Of a stretch of 22,021 nt of DNA, positions 21,846-22,021 are shown one piece after another (the stretch's first letter is position 1; each line of letters begins with the position of its first letter). The notes under the pieces are model-generated. The model was not told where the DNA came from and searched no databases. It worked only from the letters and a program-made list of their open reading frames with translations. Both the position numbers and the translations under genes were made by a program. The stretch spans positions 1-22,021 of IMG/VR virus record IMGVR_UViG_3300044681_000727. One strand, given 5' to 3'. The DNA is from a virus.

Positions 21846-22021
21846 TTATTGAAGTGGTGCTTGTTGTGGAATTTGTTCTTGAGGTTGTTCTGTAGCAACA
21901 TCCTCTATTGCCATTTTTTGATTTTTTTCTGTTATGGATCTCAACATCCACACAAACTTACCATGAGATTCCATTAAATCTTGAAGAAGATTTTCAGTTG
22001 CATATGATCTCTGAGATCCAG
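21846..22021 (-). CDS. C-terminal end of a probable Dps-like ferritin (cut by window edge)
   Basis: 58 codons of an open frame end at 21846. The visible part begins QRSYATENLLQDLMESHGKF and continues VWMLRSITEK, the pattern of the last helix of Dps proteins (T-x2-LL-x2-L-x3-H-K-x2-WMLRS), then a tail rich in Q and P (EQPQEQIPQQAPLQ). Dps proteins bind DNA and store iron, limiting oxidative damage. The ferroxidase residues lie outside the window, so the assignment rests on one helix. Confidence 0.55.
   Translation of the reverse strand, partial: GSQRSYATENLLQDLMESHGKFVWMLRSITEKNQKMAIEDVATEQPQEQIPQQAPLQ

Overview
The window looks like part of a T4-like marine cyanophage (a myovirus of Prochlorococcus or Synechococcus) and not a bacterial chromosome. 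The reasons are AT-rich DNA, about 36 genes all on the minus strand and almost without gaps, many start/stop overlaps of the ATGA or TAATG kind, a block of very small membrane proteins behind consensus sigma70 promoters, and a gene set (family 6 glycosyltransferase, family 11 fucosyltransferases, FkbM methyltransferases, many sugar epimerases) like the LPS clusters known from large cyanophages such as P-SSM2. The assignment to a phage is inference; no capsid, tail or replication gene lies in the window.

Layout in the direction of transcription (right to left). 22021-21538: the C-terminal end of a probable Dps-like ferritin, then an 85-residue zinc-ribbon protein followed by an AT-rich terminator. 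21510-20335: a promoter with a dyad over its -10 region, then seven tiny overlapping genes, most encoding single-span membrane proteins. 20322-19774: a perfect TTGACA-17-TATAAT promoter, a 71-residue conserved-type protein and a 77-residue membrane protein. 19773-19590: about 180 bases without a convincing gene, rich in pairable segments, ending in an intrinsic terminator whose hairpin loop contains the -35 of the next promoter. 19569 to the left edge: 25 consecutive surface-sugar genes in one apparent operon, the last one cut by the window edge.

The sugar cluster combines three kinds of function. Nucleotide-sugar synthesis: RmlB and RmlC with further SDR enzymes, an RfbH-type 3-dehydratase, a GDP-mannose 3,5-epimerase, a UDP-hexose 4-epimerase-like enzyme, two cytidylyltransferase-fold enzymes, and a heptose-activation module (SIS isomerase, HddA-like kinase, HAD phosphatase fused to a nucleotidyltransferase). 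Glycosyl transfer: families GT2 (two), GT4-like (two), GT6, GT11 (two) and GT25-like (two). Tailoring: four SAM methyltransferases. No flippase, polymerase, ligase or lipid-carrier initiating transferase is visible, so the window either feeds a host pathway or decorates a phage or host acceptor directly.
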